Assembly: GCA_963920575.1 (NCBI GenBank)
Contig: OY986973.1
Coordinates: forward strand, 18,772,062-18,836,061
Origin: Narthecium ossifragum
Lineage: Eukaryota; Streptophyta; Magnoliopsida; Dioscoreales; Nartheciaceae
DNA: 64,000 nt
Reading direction: 5' to 3'
The notes below the pieces were generated by a model. It searched no databases. It was not told the origin of the DNA and saw only the letters and a list, made by a program, of their open reading frames with translations. Positions 1 to 11,845 of the stretch are shown here, in pieces (the stretch's first letter is position 1; every line of letters begins with the position of its first letter). The position numbers and the translations under genes were made by a program.

Positions 1-840
1 AGCACAGTTCTATTAGCAGAATCTGTTCCTCTATGGGAGTAATATCAACCTTGCATATGCCTATGGTAAGACTACACTGCAATCAAATATGCATGTAGTA
101 TTTTTGGAGCTTCTTGAAAAATCAATTCACTTTAGTCTGCTTAGCTTTGTCTACCTAGAGCAAATATCAGCTATTCAACAATGATGCCCAAAACCATATC
201 GTAAACTCAGAAAGTGAAATTGAAATGCTTGTTGGAGCCTTAGTGCTTGTATAATATATTTATGGTGAAAAAACTACTATGATAAGAAGTTTTATTTTTA
301 TTTTCCAAAACACGACAGGAATATAAGGATTGGTGTCCTCTTCATGAATTATTCTGTTAAAAGAAAAAAAACCTAATGACTAAAATGCATACGATTGGAG
401 ATCAGTCACATATAAAACTCCTTCGAGCATGAAGACCGAGCAAGCACAAGTTCAAGCAGAAAGAGGTCATTCCCAAGGAACACAAGTATGGCCGTCAATG
501 ATAGCAATCTTCTTGGAAAAACTAAAAGTGAAGATGCATGGTGCAAAAATAAACAGAGACATTTGATACCCAGACAGATTCATACTCACAAGCACACATG
601 TCCAAGGGCAAACACACAAAGATACGAAGTTGATGAACACCTAAGAGGCTTGAGTTCATAACATGAAAAGGTCTTGGAGAATTCGATAAGATAGTACTCT
701 TGTAATGTGGAAATATTGATGTAAATCGTATCAAGATTTCCGTTTAAAAAGCTAAATGCATTTCCAAGGAGCTTGAGCAAAGCATACCAGTAGGGAAGCA
801 AAATAAAAACATAAAGACATATAAAGGAATAATCTTCTAC
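1..840 (-). other. Intron 1 (5' part) of the BEL1-like gene
   Basis: Minus-strand sequence after the donor at 840-839 (GTAGAAG). No BELL or homeodomain coding sequence is seen down to base 1, so the second coding exon lies outside the window and this intron is longer than 840 bases. The open frame at 586-840 is intronic read-through. Confidence 0.75.
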
Positions 841-1779
841 CTCATCTAACATAGCCAAGAGCTTGGTTATCTTGTTCTGAAGGTCCTGCCTTTCAGAGGG
901 TGATAGCTCAGGAGAAGAATTTGTGGTGGATTCTTGAAGATTAGAAGGGACACCATCACTCTTCGCTCCCCCATCATTATCTTTGTAACCTCCGGTACCA
1001 GCTGAAGCATTTAAACTTTGGCTCTTTTCTTGTTTATTCTTCAATGCCTTACGGACATTAACAACTTCATCCAGCAACTGTTGTGCTGCTTTGAGATATT
1101 TAGAATTTGGAATGGTGCTTGCAAAGCTTGAAAGTACATAAGAAGAGGTGTTTGAATGCATTTGTTTGCTTCTTGAATAATCATCTCTGCATGGCCCATC
1201 ATTTCCTGAAGATGATTGATGAGGACTCAAGATAGAGAAGTCAGGGTTAGTAGGCTTGTATTGGAATGAAGGCACAGGAATCTGTGTGCTGAGGCTGAGA
1301 GATAGGCCTTGCCCTTGCGTGGCTGAATGATTTGACTGCTGCAAAGACAAGCTCTGTCCACTTAAGATATCCAGCTGTGTCCGGAGACCCATCTGGCAGT
1401 CATCGGTGAGAGAACCACGAATCAGATCATCTGCGCCAGAAATTGGCCCACCGATTCTCTGCATGAACATCTGGTTTCTCCCATCTTTCCAAGCATTGTA
1501 AGGGAGGTCACCAAGCCGTGATGGAACAAAGTTAGGTCCCGCAACAGATGAGTTTGGCGACATCATAGTGGTAGAAACAGGAAGCTCCATGAAGTTCTGC
1601 TGGGATTGAGCATTGATGCCGGCCAACATCTCTGAATACGAACCAGAGGAAGAATAGTGTGGATAAAGCATGTTGCTGTTAACCGAGGACTCTGGATATG
1701 ATGCCTGGCCTCCATCTCTGTGGGAGAAAGCTTGCATAATATCCCTTTCATTGGAAGAACCAGAGAAAAATGTAGCCAT
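841..1779 (-). CDS. BEL1-like homeodomain protein, first coding exon (partial gene)
   Basis: This is the first coding exon (313 codons) of a TALE-class homeodomain transcription factor of the BEL1-like (BLH) family, which acts in the nucleus as a partner of KNOX proteins. Visible marks: the start MATFFSGSSNERD; a ZIBEL-like QGQGLSLSLS at about residues 155-164; the SKY motif NSKYLKAAQQLLDEV at about 225-239; and the beginning of the BELL domain, LQNKITKLLAMLDE, at the exon end. Translation past 841 turns into nonsense because the exon ends in GAG and is followed on the minus strand by GTAGAAG, a donor between the codons for DE and V, where BLH genes are commonly interrupted. The open frame extends upstream only through GTG and no other ATG, so 1779 is taken as the start. 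The rest of BELL and the homeodomain lie off the left edge. The exact paralogue cannot be assigned. Confidence 0.93.
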
Positions 1780-2281
1780 GCCTCTCTTGATATTAACCAC
1801 TTGTATTTCCTTCCTTAAAACATAGTTTGAAACCCTAAAACGCTAGAATAGGTATCAGCCATTACTGCTTCCTTCATCCTGATAAATCCCAGCTGGTTAA
1901 GTTTAAACATTGATGTAATAGAACTCAAGACCTTCACAGAAGTAAATTGACTGCGAAAACATTGGGCATGAATAGAATCAGCAGAAAGGATAAACCACAC
2001 TAGGCAGGGACACCAAAAAAAAACAGATAAACCAACAAAAACAGGAAAGAGAAGCAAACAAAATTTGTGGATTTCTACTAAGGTAGATCCATTCATCAAT
2101 CTGCTATCCATAAAAACTGAAAAGATGCAAGAAAAAATCATCCAAAGATGTAGCGTAACACCCACGAATATGTTACTTACTTATCATCAACAAACTTGAA
2201 ATCTTTTGCGATAACTTCTAGACAAGCAAGGACTTTAGCAAGCTAAGAATAAGAAGATATGTTTGGACTCCATGCCTTTAC

Positions 2282-2373
2282 CTTTGGAGTGCGAATGGAG
2301 AATTAACTGGTGATGCAGTCTTGGAGTTTCTTCACCAGCTGTGTGTTGAAATATACAAGGCTCTGTGATCAAT
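2282..2373 (-). other. 5' untranslated exon of the BEL1-like gene
   Basis: On the minus strand a pyrimidine tract ending TTTTTGTAG precedes base 2373, and a donor CCAAAG/GTAAAGG follows base 2282. This 92-bp segment is therefore a good candidate non-coding leader exon. BLH genes commonly have introns in the 5' UTR. A second good donor (GTAAGTAAC) near 2178 and acceptor-like sites near 1810-1840 suggest that the leader could be spliced in more than one way before the ATG at 1779. Confidence 0.5.
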
Positions 2374-3369
2374 CTACAAAAACAAGAAATCAATCAAAAG
2401 AAGTACTACATCACATAGCAAGGAGTATAATCCAAGGAAGAGAATAATCTAAACCAAAAAAACAGGGTAAAGAAAACGAAGAGTAAGCAACAAAATGTAG
2501 AAATCTTCTGTCATGACGACTATGTGCAGCCAAAACAGAAAGAAACCAAACAAAACAGAACAAACACTCCTCTCGCAATTTCTGATGACATATGAAGGCG
2601 AGAGAACTTCAACTGCCACAAAGAAAGCCACAACCCATAGCAGTACCTAATCTCTTTCAGATGGTCCAAGTACTGAAAATTTCAAAACCCAAACTCCAAA
2701 ACACAAGTAAATCAACATGCTTGATTCGCCCATGGATGGACAAAGTAACCTATTTTAGTTACTCATCGACTTCTCTTCTCCTACTTCATGATGGAAATTC
2801 AAAAGGGTTCCTCTTGAGCAAAAAAAGAGATTTAGAGAGAACCTCTTCCAAACCAAGAAAACCCAAATATCATCAGCACAGCAAGCTCAATTCCCTTCAG
2901 CTAGTCAACACACCCAAAATTCCAGAATCCCAAATCCCCACATCCCAAAACCCCCAAAAGCTGCTTGACCAAAGAGAACCCATCATCCCAAAACTGATAG
3001 ACACAAGACAAAACCCCCAGCAATCAACTACCAACTTCAATCAAACACAAAATAGACCCGGAGGAAAGAAACCCACTAAAGCAAGTAGAAAAAGAGGGAA
3101 CAAAAACAGAACATGTGTACCCAGAAAACAAAAACAATCAATCCAATCCAGACAAACTGATCATCCTCCAACATGATCACCCATTTTCAGGTATACCAAC
3201 ATCAGCAAAAAGAGCCCTTTCCCCTCTGGGCACATAAGATAGTACATGGGCTCCTGCTGAAACACACTATAAACAAGTATATATGTCTTTGTTGGTGCCA
3301 AGGAATGAATAGATGGTTGGGCGGGCGAATAAAGAGGAGATAAAAACAAAGCCAAGAAATCCCCCAAAT

Positions 3370-3414
<45 letters not shown>

Positions 3415-4200
3415 GGAGGGGGATGGTGTGCACCTTGTGGGGAGCAGGAAAGCAGGAATTCACAGGTGATCCTGCTGAGGGAAATCCCACCCAGTACGGG
3501 GACAAACCGATCCCGAGATTCAATAACAATAGCAATACCAATCACAAAGACACTCTCTTTAGGCCATTAAACTAAAAAAAAAGCTCTGTACCACCATCTA
3601 TATCTATATGGCTGCCAGCAACAACGACAACTCCCCCGCCATTAAATTAAAAAAGACCACCCACAAAAAAAACTCTTTTTTATCCTTCCCCTGCCCATCT
3701 CCTCCCACCCATTTCTTTACTCTTATTATCTTCCATCTGTATCACCACCATCACCTTCTTCTTCTTCTTCTCCACACTATTCCTCTACCCTTTTCTCCAT
3801 AAACAAATACATGGGTCTCTTTGTTTCTCTCTCCTCATATAATGGTTATGATCATCATAACATCATCAAAAGCCAAGGCTCTAATCTGTGCACGTGAGAG
3901 AGCTCCTCTCTATCTCTCCCTCTTTCCCAAAAGGGTCTGAGAATGGTCTTCTCTAGTTTCTCTCTCTACCAAGATAGATATAGAGAGAGAAAGGGAGAGT
4001 GGGGTTAAGTCACTTTTAATCCAAGTCTCGAGTTATCTTGGATATTTCCTTTGGTATAGTATGGTATGGGTATCGCCGTATCTCGGGTTGGGAATGGAGT
4101 TGGAGTTCGGAGTTGGTGATGGTGTTGTTAAAGATGCTTTCCAGCGGCTAACTACCAGTAGGTGGACCTAAACCTTCTCTTAAACCCCTCCTCAGCTGCG
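2374..4200 (-). promoter_or_regulatory. Leader intron, GA/CT tract and probable promoter-proximal region of the BEL1-like gene
   Basis: No protein-coding sequence is supported here. The stretch holds T-rich leader-intron-like DNA (minus strand), a (GA)n microsatellite at 3371-3411 that reads as (CT)n in the gene's direction, and a CT-rich leader-like region at 3890-4010. The first leader exon and the transcription start probably lie in 3400-4000, but no single TATA box or start could be fixed. Confidence 0.4.
3371..3411. repeat. (GA)n microsatellite
   Basis: About 20 GA dinucleotides with one GATA interruption; CT in the transcribed direction of the BEL1-like gene, probably in its leader. 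Confidence 0.9.
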
Positions 4201-4719
4201 CGCTCCCTTTATTGGCCCCATCCTTGCTTCCTAAGCATGGTGTAGCGTTTGATACTGGATACCTCTCACATCTCATACCACATAACCCCTCCTCCTTTAT
4301 CACCAAATTATTATTATTGTTATTCTTAATATTATTGGCAATTTGCACTGATTCTTTTATTAGAAAAGGAATAGATTTATTTCATTTCTTGGATTTTGGC
4401 AGGACCCATGTAAGTTGTCAATACGGAAAGGTTAGACTAAGCCATCATCATTGAAGAACAAGAGATGCACATTTAAACCATATTGGATTTGATTATTTGT
4501 TATATAAATTTCAAGTTGCATTTTTTTATATCATTTATCACAAAAAATATAGGTTTAGTATAGTTTTTTTCATTTTGTGTGTGTGGACGGGTAGAGAAGG
4601 TCCGATGGTGCCATCGGCAAGAAATAAAATCTAAACATTGGAGTCAAAGTGGATTTATATAGACTTTTTTTATTAATTCAGCCTATCACTTAAGCTTTTT
4701 AGAGAGGTGAGGAAAATCG

Positions 4720-4925
4720 TGTTCTATTTCCCTCATAAAATTCACTCTCATCATCCCGTCATATCAACAATCAGATCTGTTTGAATCTCATCTACTGTTC
4801 TATATCATTAATATAATGCTAACATGGATTCATATATCAATGATTTGGATCATTAGATGAGCTTCAATCATATCTGAACCATTGGTCTGATGACATGAGA
4901 GAAACAAAACTTAAGATAATCAACA
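4720..4925. mobile_element. Inverted-repeat MITE, family X
   Basis: The left arm (from about 4740, TCTCATCATCCCGTCATATC) and the reverse complement of the right arm (ending near 4915) align over about 70 bp with roughly 70 per cent identity, meeting near 4810-4840. Both arms contain CAGATxTGxTTGAA and CTCATCTA. Related arms occur at about 14060-15005. No target duplication was resolved, so the ends are approximate. Confidence 0.5.
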
Positions 4926-5188
4926 TGATTTAAGGCTTAACAGCATACTTTTGCTTCAAAACTTTGATATTACACATTCTTTTTTAAAATCTTAATGATT
5001 ATATATTTCTTCTTGACAACCTTGATCCATTTGGCTCCTTGTATAAGAAAATGTACATGAAAAAATTAGACATTATCATTGCAATATGTCATCTGGTGTA
5101 CCAATGGGATAGTATAATATTTTACCTCGAGGATTAATCCATTAGATGCTTTATAATGTGCAATTATTGAGTAATTATAAGTTTAAAA

Positions 5189-5327
5189 AGAGCTTATTGT
5201 ATTATTATTTCTTCCTAAAATACCATCATTGTCGTTATTTTCTTATACAATCTTATAGAGCTTATTGTGTTATTATTATTTCTTTCTAAAACATCATCAT
5301 TGTCGTTATTTTATTTTACAATCTTAT
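5189..5327. repeat. Tandem duplication, two units of about 70 bp
   Basis: The unit starting AGAGCTTATTGT and ending ACAATCTTAT is present twice, head to tail (from 5189 and from 5257), with small indels. Confidence 0.85.
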
Positions 5328-5593
5328 CTCATATTAAATCAACACTATAGTATTAAAAGCTATCCATGATCAATCTATTTTTGAGCTTGTTAAATATATA
5401 AGTCATACGTTTTTTATATTATACGGCAAACCAAACGGGCCATTGAGATTTTTATCAAAAATATCCTTCCGGTCAACAACACTTGGCTTATCTGACCGAC
5501 CCCAATTAATTAAAAAGCAACCATACCATGCGTAATGAGTGACTTAAATGCCGTTTGTTGGGATAACTAATCCAACACTAAATTTTCTCTAAG

Positions 5594-5595
<2 letters not shown>

Positions 5596-5627
<32 letters not shown>
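5596..5627. repeat. (TA)n microsatellite
   Basis: Uninterrupted TA dinucleotides, about 16 copies. Confidence 0.9.
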
Positions 5628-5629
<2 letters not shown>

Positions 5630-5630
<1 letters not shown>

Positions 5631-7950
5631 TTGAGGGGGAAAGAAGAAATATACCAGAGCTAAGAAGAAGAGAAGGAAATTCTAGGAAATTTTCATCCCT
5701 CCTTCGAGAAAACATTATATGAGTTTGGGATATTAAATATATATTTTATCAAAAAATAACAATAATAAGAATATGCATGATAGAAACTTGGGCTATGTTC
5801 AGTTATCTGTTGAATTGGGGAATGAACGAGAATGAGATTTCAGTTAACGTGGAATTTGGATTGTTTGGTTCGCTAAAAGACTCGGAAATGGGAATAGATG
5901 TTTCCTGATTCGAGGGAGCTCTGGATTTTCAAGTTGAAGATGAGAGTCACCTTCCTTTTTTCGCAAAATGCTGAAATTTATTTCCGGATGAACGTATAAG
6001 CACCAAGATTTCATGAAGAAATGTATAATATCGAAGTTTTTTTTAAAAGAGAAATATATAATTGACCAGCTACCAATGATTTATATTCTCGATGAACGAA
6101 TCTTTAGAATTAGATTATAAATATGGCAATTTTGATCTGAAAAGCAAACAAGTGTATTTATTTGTACATTTGTTGTATCATATGTCACCTAACTCTCTTC
6201 TTAGTGACGTAACCATAAATGAATCCAATTGTATCCTTCCAACTTACTTAAACGGATACGATTGCTTAAATAAAAGCTGGTGGAGAACTTAATTAATTAA
6301 TTAATAGCCACCCAAACCATCTACTCTCTAATTAATTAATGCGATTTGCTGACATAGATATGGCGTGTGTACAATAAACACCATTTTTTTTTTCTAATTA
6401 GTCTTTTAACTTAAAGCTTGGAAATAATTAAAATATGATATTGGTTGCTTACAAGCTACAATCTTTTTGACATGTATGCATAGCTGACACAAGGGTATTA
6501 TCTTATTTAGAGTACAATTCCCGGAGCTTCTAATTGGAACAGCATTAAATTATTAAGGCTTATAGAGATCTTTGAACTATATGTATATGTTGATGACCGA
6601 GCAAGGTTTGGAATAGATGTTTGACAATAAGATTGGGAGCATGGCTCGATGATAAACCATATATCCTCAAGTATAGAGATCACGAGTTTAAATCTGAGAA
6701 AAATAGGTTTGTAAATTTCAGTTAGGTGTCATCTGATTCGTCAACTGTTAGTTTTTTACGCTTAACCATTACACCACCACACCGGTGGTTACTTATAGAA
6801 CGTTTATTATGATTAAAATATCTTCAGCAAGACACTAAATGAGGCGCGTTGACATACTAAATTGTGAATGAGCTAACAGAATTGAATCATAACTGATCGT
6901 GTCAACTAAATTATGAATGAGCTAACAGAATTGAATCACGATTGATCTATAAGTTCTTCTCGTATATAAACGTTCTAAGACGAATTATGATTTACAGCTC
7001 CTAAGGACCTCATTGGTTAGTACCTGGTGATAGTAATTGGTTGATATTAGATTCCAATCCCTAGCCCTCAAATTTGTTTAAAATGCAGAGCATTTGCCCC
7101 TGAGTCAGGATAAAAGACTTAATTGTACTAGAGCTCCACTGTTGATGACATGTATCCGCAAAATCCAGAGATCAAATCAAAACGTGTGTGAGCCATCAAA
7201 TCGTGCATTGTGACACTAGGCATGTAATTAGTTGACTCATGACATATCCTTTAATAGAAATGTTGAGTGTGCCAAACATTTTTGAGACTCACTAAGCTCT
7301 CGTTGAGTTTTTTGCTAAATCTTGTTCTTTAATCAATGTAAAGTATAACACACCACATCTGACATGCATTTCATTTTTCAAAGTAAGGAACTTTTCGCAT
7401 CATACATCATACATATAATGTATAAACTCCTAGCTTGTACCATCCTAGTGTGTGCTACCGATAGACACCAAGGCTACTCTAGTTTGAACACAACCATCTT
7501 CACTTATTTTTGGAGGCTAAGCCAATGGCAACTACCTTATGAGAGTAAAGATTGTCAATAATACTTGTCACCTTGTGCAGGATATATGTGGAATTTTCAT
7601 TAACATAAAAAAAGTGGTCTTATAATAGACTCCACAATAGTGATCTAACAACAAGAGTTTGGAGCATTGGAATGTTTTTGAGTTTATAACACAACATGCG
7701 GCATTAGCATGTACCTAAAAGCTGCCTATCCAATGGTTGGTTCCACCAAACAAAGTAGTTGGCGTATGGTGCGTGAGGTTCTTCTAATGGCTTCAGAAAA
7801 ACGTGTTGATTTTTTCAATTGTGGTGGATGGCTTTCATTTATAGTGTTAATTAGACATGCTTAATCATCATGTATCCTTCCACCAATTGATTCCAAAATC
7901 TAATTTCATGCGGCTGATGATAAGAGGATGGGCAATGACCTGTCCAGGCA
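5630..7950. other. AT-rich intergenic DNA without a supported gene
   Basis: Open frames here are short and AT-driven. A weak SINE-like segment may lie at about 6640-6790 (an A-box-like TGGCTCGATGA and a degenerate B-box-like TTTAAATCT), but no target duplication was found. Otherwise nothing recognisable except the tandem duplication listed separately. Confidence 0.6.
6856..6953. repeat. Tandem duplication, two 49-bp units
   Basis: The unit beginning ACTAAATTGTGAATGAGCTA recurs exactly 49 bases later (from 6905) with a few substitutions. Confidence 0.85.
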
Positions 7951-8049
7951 AGGTTTTTTTTTTTATGAGATGAGTCCGTAGGCTAAGTATTTACAAGACA
8001 AACACTACAATGGTCAGCTGTCAAGAAGCGAAGATCCTGACTCGCAGGT

Positions 8050-9065
8050 TCAGGCCAACACAGTTTGGCTCCTACGACACGCTCGAGCAACACTATCGGC
8101 TCTTGCGTTACCCTTTCTAGAAATATATAGAAACAATGCATAGTTAAAGAGAAGAGTATGTGGCCAAATGTTTTTCGACATACCTTCAATGTCAGGGGGC
8201 CATCCTCTTAGGCCATTGAGGACTTGTATGACAAACAAAGAATCTGATTCGATGATTAATTTCTTAAGGCCAAGGAGTTTTTCTCTTTTCAAAGCTTTCA
8301 GAATGGCTTCCATTTCTCCTTTGAGAACAGAATCAGTAACTATGGGTTTAGCCCAAGCTTCCTTGCCTTTAGATGACAGCCCGACAATGCCTATGGCCGC
8401 AACACCTGTGTTGGGGTCAAGGGATATATCGGTCTGAATTATTTGAGCTCCTTTAGAGGACTGAGGTTGGCCTTGCTGTGAGTAAGGGGTCTAGTGTTCC
8501 CTATTTAGGAACTCCTTCGTTAATCTCATGATTCTACATGCCATGGTTTCAACAGATTCACCTTTTTCCTCAAAGATGATTCTATTACGATCTTTTCATA
8601 TTTTCCATAATCCACAACTGAAAAAGCTCTGAACATCTTAGAACCATAGCGAAAGACCTGATTGTACATATTGTCCGGATTCCACTGTGGCAGCTAGAGG
8701 CTCTCTTTGGCAGCAATCAAGGAGAAGACCTTGAAGGTGAATTGGCAACCAAAAATTGCATGTTCTACTGTTTCTGAGTCTTCATGACATCTCGGGCAAT
8801 CTCTATCCGATACAAGGTGAAGCTTCCATAATGTGTCTCTAACTGGTAGTTTATCATGAACCACGCACCATAAGAAATGTCACACTCTCAGTCCTGCAGG
8901 TGCTCCCAGGTAGTTCCAGGTGCAACTAACCTCCGCAAGGCCGAGTATGTAGGAAAATAGTTTGCTTCCTCTCAATAGGATAGTTGGGGAGAATTTGATG
9001 CTTGATTTGGAGACGTTCATTTCTAATCCGGATAGAAGCTTAAATCTGAGGAGGGATTCTTTCAA
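8050..9065 (-). pseudogene. LINE RT thumb, zf-RVT and RNase H region (broken)
   Basis: In order on the minus strand: the RT thumb (LSGLEMNVSKSSIKFSP), a zinc-binding stretch CPRCHEDSETVEHAIFGC near 8760-8810, and a plant LINE RNase H (RVT_3 type) with QTDISLDP, KGEMEAILKAL, IESDSLFVIQVL and NARADSVARA, which keep the acidic catalytic positions. The frames are broken between these blocks. Confidence 0.8.
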
Positions 9066-9617
9066 CTATCTAGCTTCCAAACAAGTAGCTTTGGAGAAAA
9101 TGAGACAGTAATCAACGTAAAGGAGATGTGATAATGAGAAATTCAAACCTTTAAAGCTCAATCCCTTGAGTCCTGTCATCGGATGCTTTAAGATTTGCGT
9201 GAGCACTTCTTGAATCATGAGAAAAAGGAAAGAAGATAAGAGATCACCCTATCTCAGCCCACAACAAAAGGAAAATCTACCGTATAACTTGCCATTGATG
9301 ATGGCTGCAAATCTAGGCTTGACGATGCAGGCCATGACCCACTCAATCCATTTTGATGGAAATCCCATGACATATAAGACCTTTTTGAGGAAGCTCCAAT
9401 TAAAGCGATCATAGGCAGCACGTAAGTCGATCTTCATCACCATGAGTCTGTTGGATTTAGGAGCAACTTTCATAGAGTGAATTACCTCTTTCGCCGCGCC
9501 GATGCTCTCATGAATGTATCTACCTGTGAGGAAAGCTGATGCTTTTATTCCGATGAGATTGTCAAGTGCAAGCTTCATCCTTCATGCAAGAATGGTAGGG
9601 AACACTTTATAGCCTAA
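9066..9617 (-). pseudogene. LINE reverse transcriptase core (broken)
   Basis: The frame resumes after the LTR insertion as LGYKVFPTILA, then an in-frame TGA, then RMKLALDNLIGIKASAF. RT motif A is KIDLRAAYDRFNWSFL with its catalytic Asp. A TAG sits where the usual glutamine of the GLRQGD motif would be (near 9245). The catalytic YxDD motif reads YVDY at about 9106-9118, so the second Asp is missing. Each lesion alone would inactivate the enzyme. Confidence 0.85.
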
Positions 9618-9622
9618 GTTAC

Positions 9623-10909
9623 TGTTAGTCATAAATATAACCATATCCTAAAGTCATTTGGGTAACTACCAAGATTAATGGTAATTTCGTAAATATTGCC
9701 AATCGGTCAATAAATACTTCAGTTTTGACACAACTGACGTGTTTTAGCCATAACTTTTACATCAAGTATTCAAATTGGGGGATTTCTAAACCATTGGAAA
9801 GAGAACGAAAAGATCTACAACTTTCATGTTGACGAGATTTTCAGATTCTATCGTTTAGTATGTTAAACTGGATAATAAATACTTCAGTTTTGACACAACT
9901 GATTCGTTTAGTATGTCAAACTGGCTGTCAAACTGTCTAGTTGCAAAATAGTAAATAATAATCGAATTTCCAAATGTCATCGTCCAAAGAATGGCCGATT
10001 TCATCGGTCAAATTCCAATCAGCCAATTTCCATCGCCCATGTCCAATCAATCATATTTTGACCGTCGTCGACATGGTCCAACTATTTTGATCATAACTTT
10101 CTCATATGATGTTCAAATTGGACATTTATAGTACCGTTGGAAAGATAATTTTAAGAGCTACAACTTTCATGTGCAATGTTTTTCCATATTCTAAGCTTAT
10201 CATTGACCAAATTACAGTGAAAGACAAGACGCTATATCTGATGACAATTTCATAAATAACTGAAGATGTCGACCAGTTATGCAGTTCTGACGGTTTCAGA
10301 TTCAATTCTGACAGTTCCAGAGCAGTTTCAAGACAATTTTAGAGCAGTTTAAAGCAGTTTCAATATAGTTTCAGAATAGTTTAAACGGTTCCAAAATGGT
10401 TACGTTAGAAACTATAAAAAGCCAAGAGGATGAAGAAAAAGAGGCTCTGGCCATCAAAGTAAATCAGCTTTTTATCTTTATTGCCAATGTAGCATTTTAT
10501 ATTTATTATCAATGTAGCATTATTTATCTTAATGAAGCCTTTTTCTTTCCTTTAAATTCATGCAATGAAGTCTTTCATTCATAAGAGTAGTGTTACCACA
10601 ATTCCATTCATAGAAGTAGTTCTAGCATAGTTCTATCACTCATTGGAGTAGATCTATCACTCATTGGAGTAGATCTATCACTCATTGGAGTAGTTCTAGC
10701 ATAGTTCATCATCCATTATTCTCATTCTCCATTACTTTTCATCATTCATTTTATCACCATTTTCCATCTTCTATGTTCCACTATCTTTACTTCACATCCA
10801 TTTTTCTGAAGCTTTAACACCTCTGTTCGAACTGAGTGTTCGAAGGAGTTGAACATTGTTATAATCTCTTGCAGATTAATTAGATTGTTGCACAATTTAT
10901 GTGCCAACA
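9623..10909 (+). mobile_element. Solo LTR (1287 bp) inserted in the LINE
   Basis: Starts TGTTAGTC and ends GCCAACA, the TG...CA ends of an LTR, and is flanked on both sides by GTTAC (9618-9622 and 10910-10914). Removing it and one GTTAC restores continuity of the LINE reading frame. A TATA box (TATAAAA, 10413-10419) with AT-rich DNA downstream fits a plus-strand LTR promoter. It has no coding capacity, and no second LTR or internal region is nearby, so it is a solo LTR, probably Ty3/gypsy. Internal repeats include AATAAATACTTCAGTTTTGA at about 9709 and 9873. Confidence 0.9.
10618..10705. repeat. Short tandem repeat inside the solo LTR
   Basis: A unit of about 23 bp, TCTATCACTCATTGGAGTAG, is repeated three times in a row, with further GTTCTAGCATAGTTC copies on both sides. 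Confidence 0.85.
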
Positions 10910-10914
10910 GTTAC

Positions 10915-11345
10915 ATAGGCTGATGGGCCTGGATTCCTTCACCTCTCGGGGAAATTTGCGTTTTGGCATCAAGGAGATTAAGGTCTCGTTCCAGCTTGGG
11001 GGAAGTTTAGCTATTCTGAAGAAAGTTTTAATGATGTCAACAAAGTCTTTACCCACGATGTTCCAATGGGTTATATAGAATTCATTGGGATTCCATCGGA
11101 GCAGGAACTTTATTTCTACCCATGTTGTGTAAAGCTTCTTTAATTTCTGTTTCGCTGACTTCACTAACAAGTATGCTGTGTAGATCTTCGCTGACTGTTG
11201 GTAGCTGAGGTAAATCAGGAGTGAATGCTATTTTGTCTTCATTCCAGTGTTTGGAGAAATGTCTGACGAAAGTTTTTTCCAATTTCAGCTTGGTCCCTGG
11301 TCATCTGCCCATTCTCATCCATGATTTCTATAACTTTAGATTTTT
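10915..11345 (-). pseudogene. LINE reverse transcriptase, N-terminal part (broken)
   Basis: Minus-strand frames read the LINE linker (VIEIMDENGQMTRDQAEIG; VSETEIKEALHNMG) and then RT motif 1 (LPPSWNETLISLMPK, ESRPISLCN). At least one frameshift occurs around 11090-11110, where the expected APGPDG-like region is lost. The frame is cut after SLCN at 10915 by the solo LTR and resumes at 9617 with LGYKVFPTILA. Confidence 0.8.
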
Positions 11346-11639
11346 AGCTTTAGGCCATTCTCATCCAGGCCAAGGTTACAATGCTCATCGATCGTGTGAT
11401 TTTCCTATATCTTGGAAGGGTATACATAGACAAAACCCTTACATATATGCTCAAATAATTTCATATTTATATGTCCACCACCAAATTGATCAAATACCCT
11501 CATATATTCCACTATGGTTAATTTCTGTGGAATATTCACTTAATATGTAATTTGATGAAATTAAAAAGTAATGATAAGAGAAATTTACTTAAACTCTCTT
11601 ACCCCTCCTACGTACATAGAGCTTAATAACCTAGGGTTT

Positions 11640-11845
11640 TTTGCTGATAGTTATTTTTCAATATTTGTAGTTACTTTCCAATATTTGTAGTCACTTTTCA
11701 ATTTTGGAAAAATATGTGCAAAATTAAGCTAAAAAAATGATGGTGGTTACTTTTCAATATTCGGAAAATATGGTAGTTACTTTTCAATTTGAAAAAATAT
11801 GATAATTACTTCTCAATTTTCCAAAGAGACTAAACAACAATTATC
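11640..11845. repeat. AT-rich short-repeat array (GAAAAGTAACTAC family, reverse orientation)
   Basis: Degenerate copies of GTAGTTACTTTTCAATATT about 20 bp apart. Ends at the boundary motif AAAGAGACTAAACAACAATT (about 11823). Relatives lie at 15560-16350 and, in the opposite orientation, 39060-40665. Confidence 0.75.

Larger units (their letters stand above)
7956..11361 (-). mobile_element. L1-type LINE, decayed, interrupted by a solo LTR
   Basis: A non-LTR retrotransposon on the minus strand. Its 3' end is a poly(A) tract, seen as poly(T) at 7954-7964. Reading 5' to 3' there are a reverse transcriptase start (11345-10915), RT core, zf-RVT zinc-binding region and RNase H. The endonuclease part is absent, so the copy is 5'-truncated. 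Flanks TCCAGGCAAGGTT (about 7943-7955) and TCCAGGCCAAGGTT (about 11363-11376) look like a target duplication with one indel. It carries frameshifts, in-frame stops and the LTR insertion at 9623-10909. The same family recurs at 13227-13976; both share CGACACGCTCGAGCAACA just inside the 3' end. Confidence 0.85.

Noticed and set aside
2592..3176. 194-codon plus-strand frame rich in Pro, Gln and Lys
   Set aside because: Lies opposite the leader intron of the BEL1-like gene; no domain.
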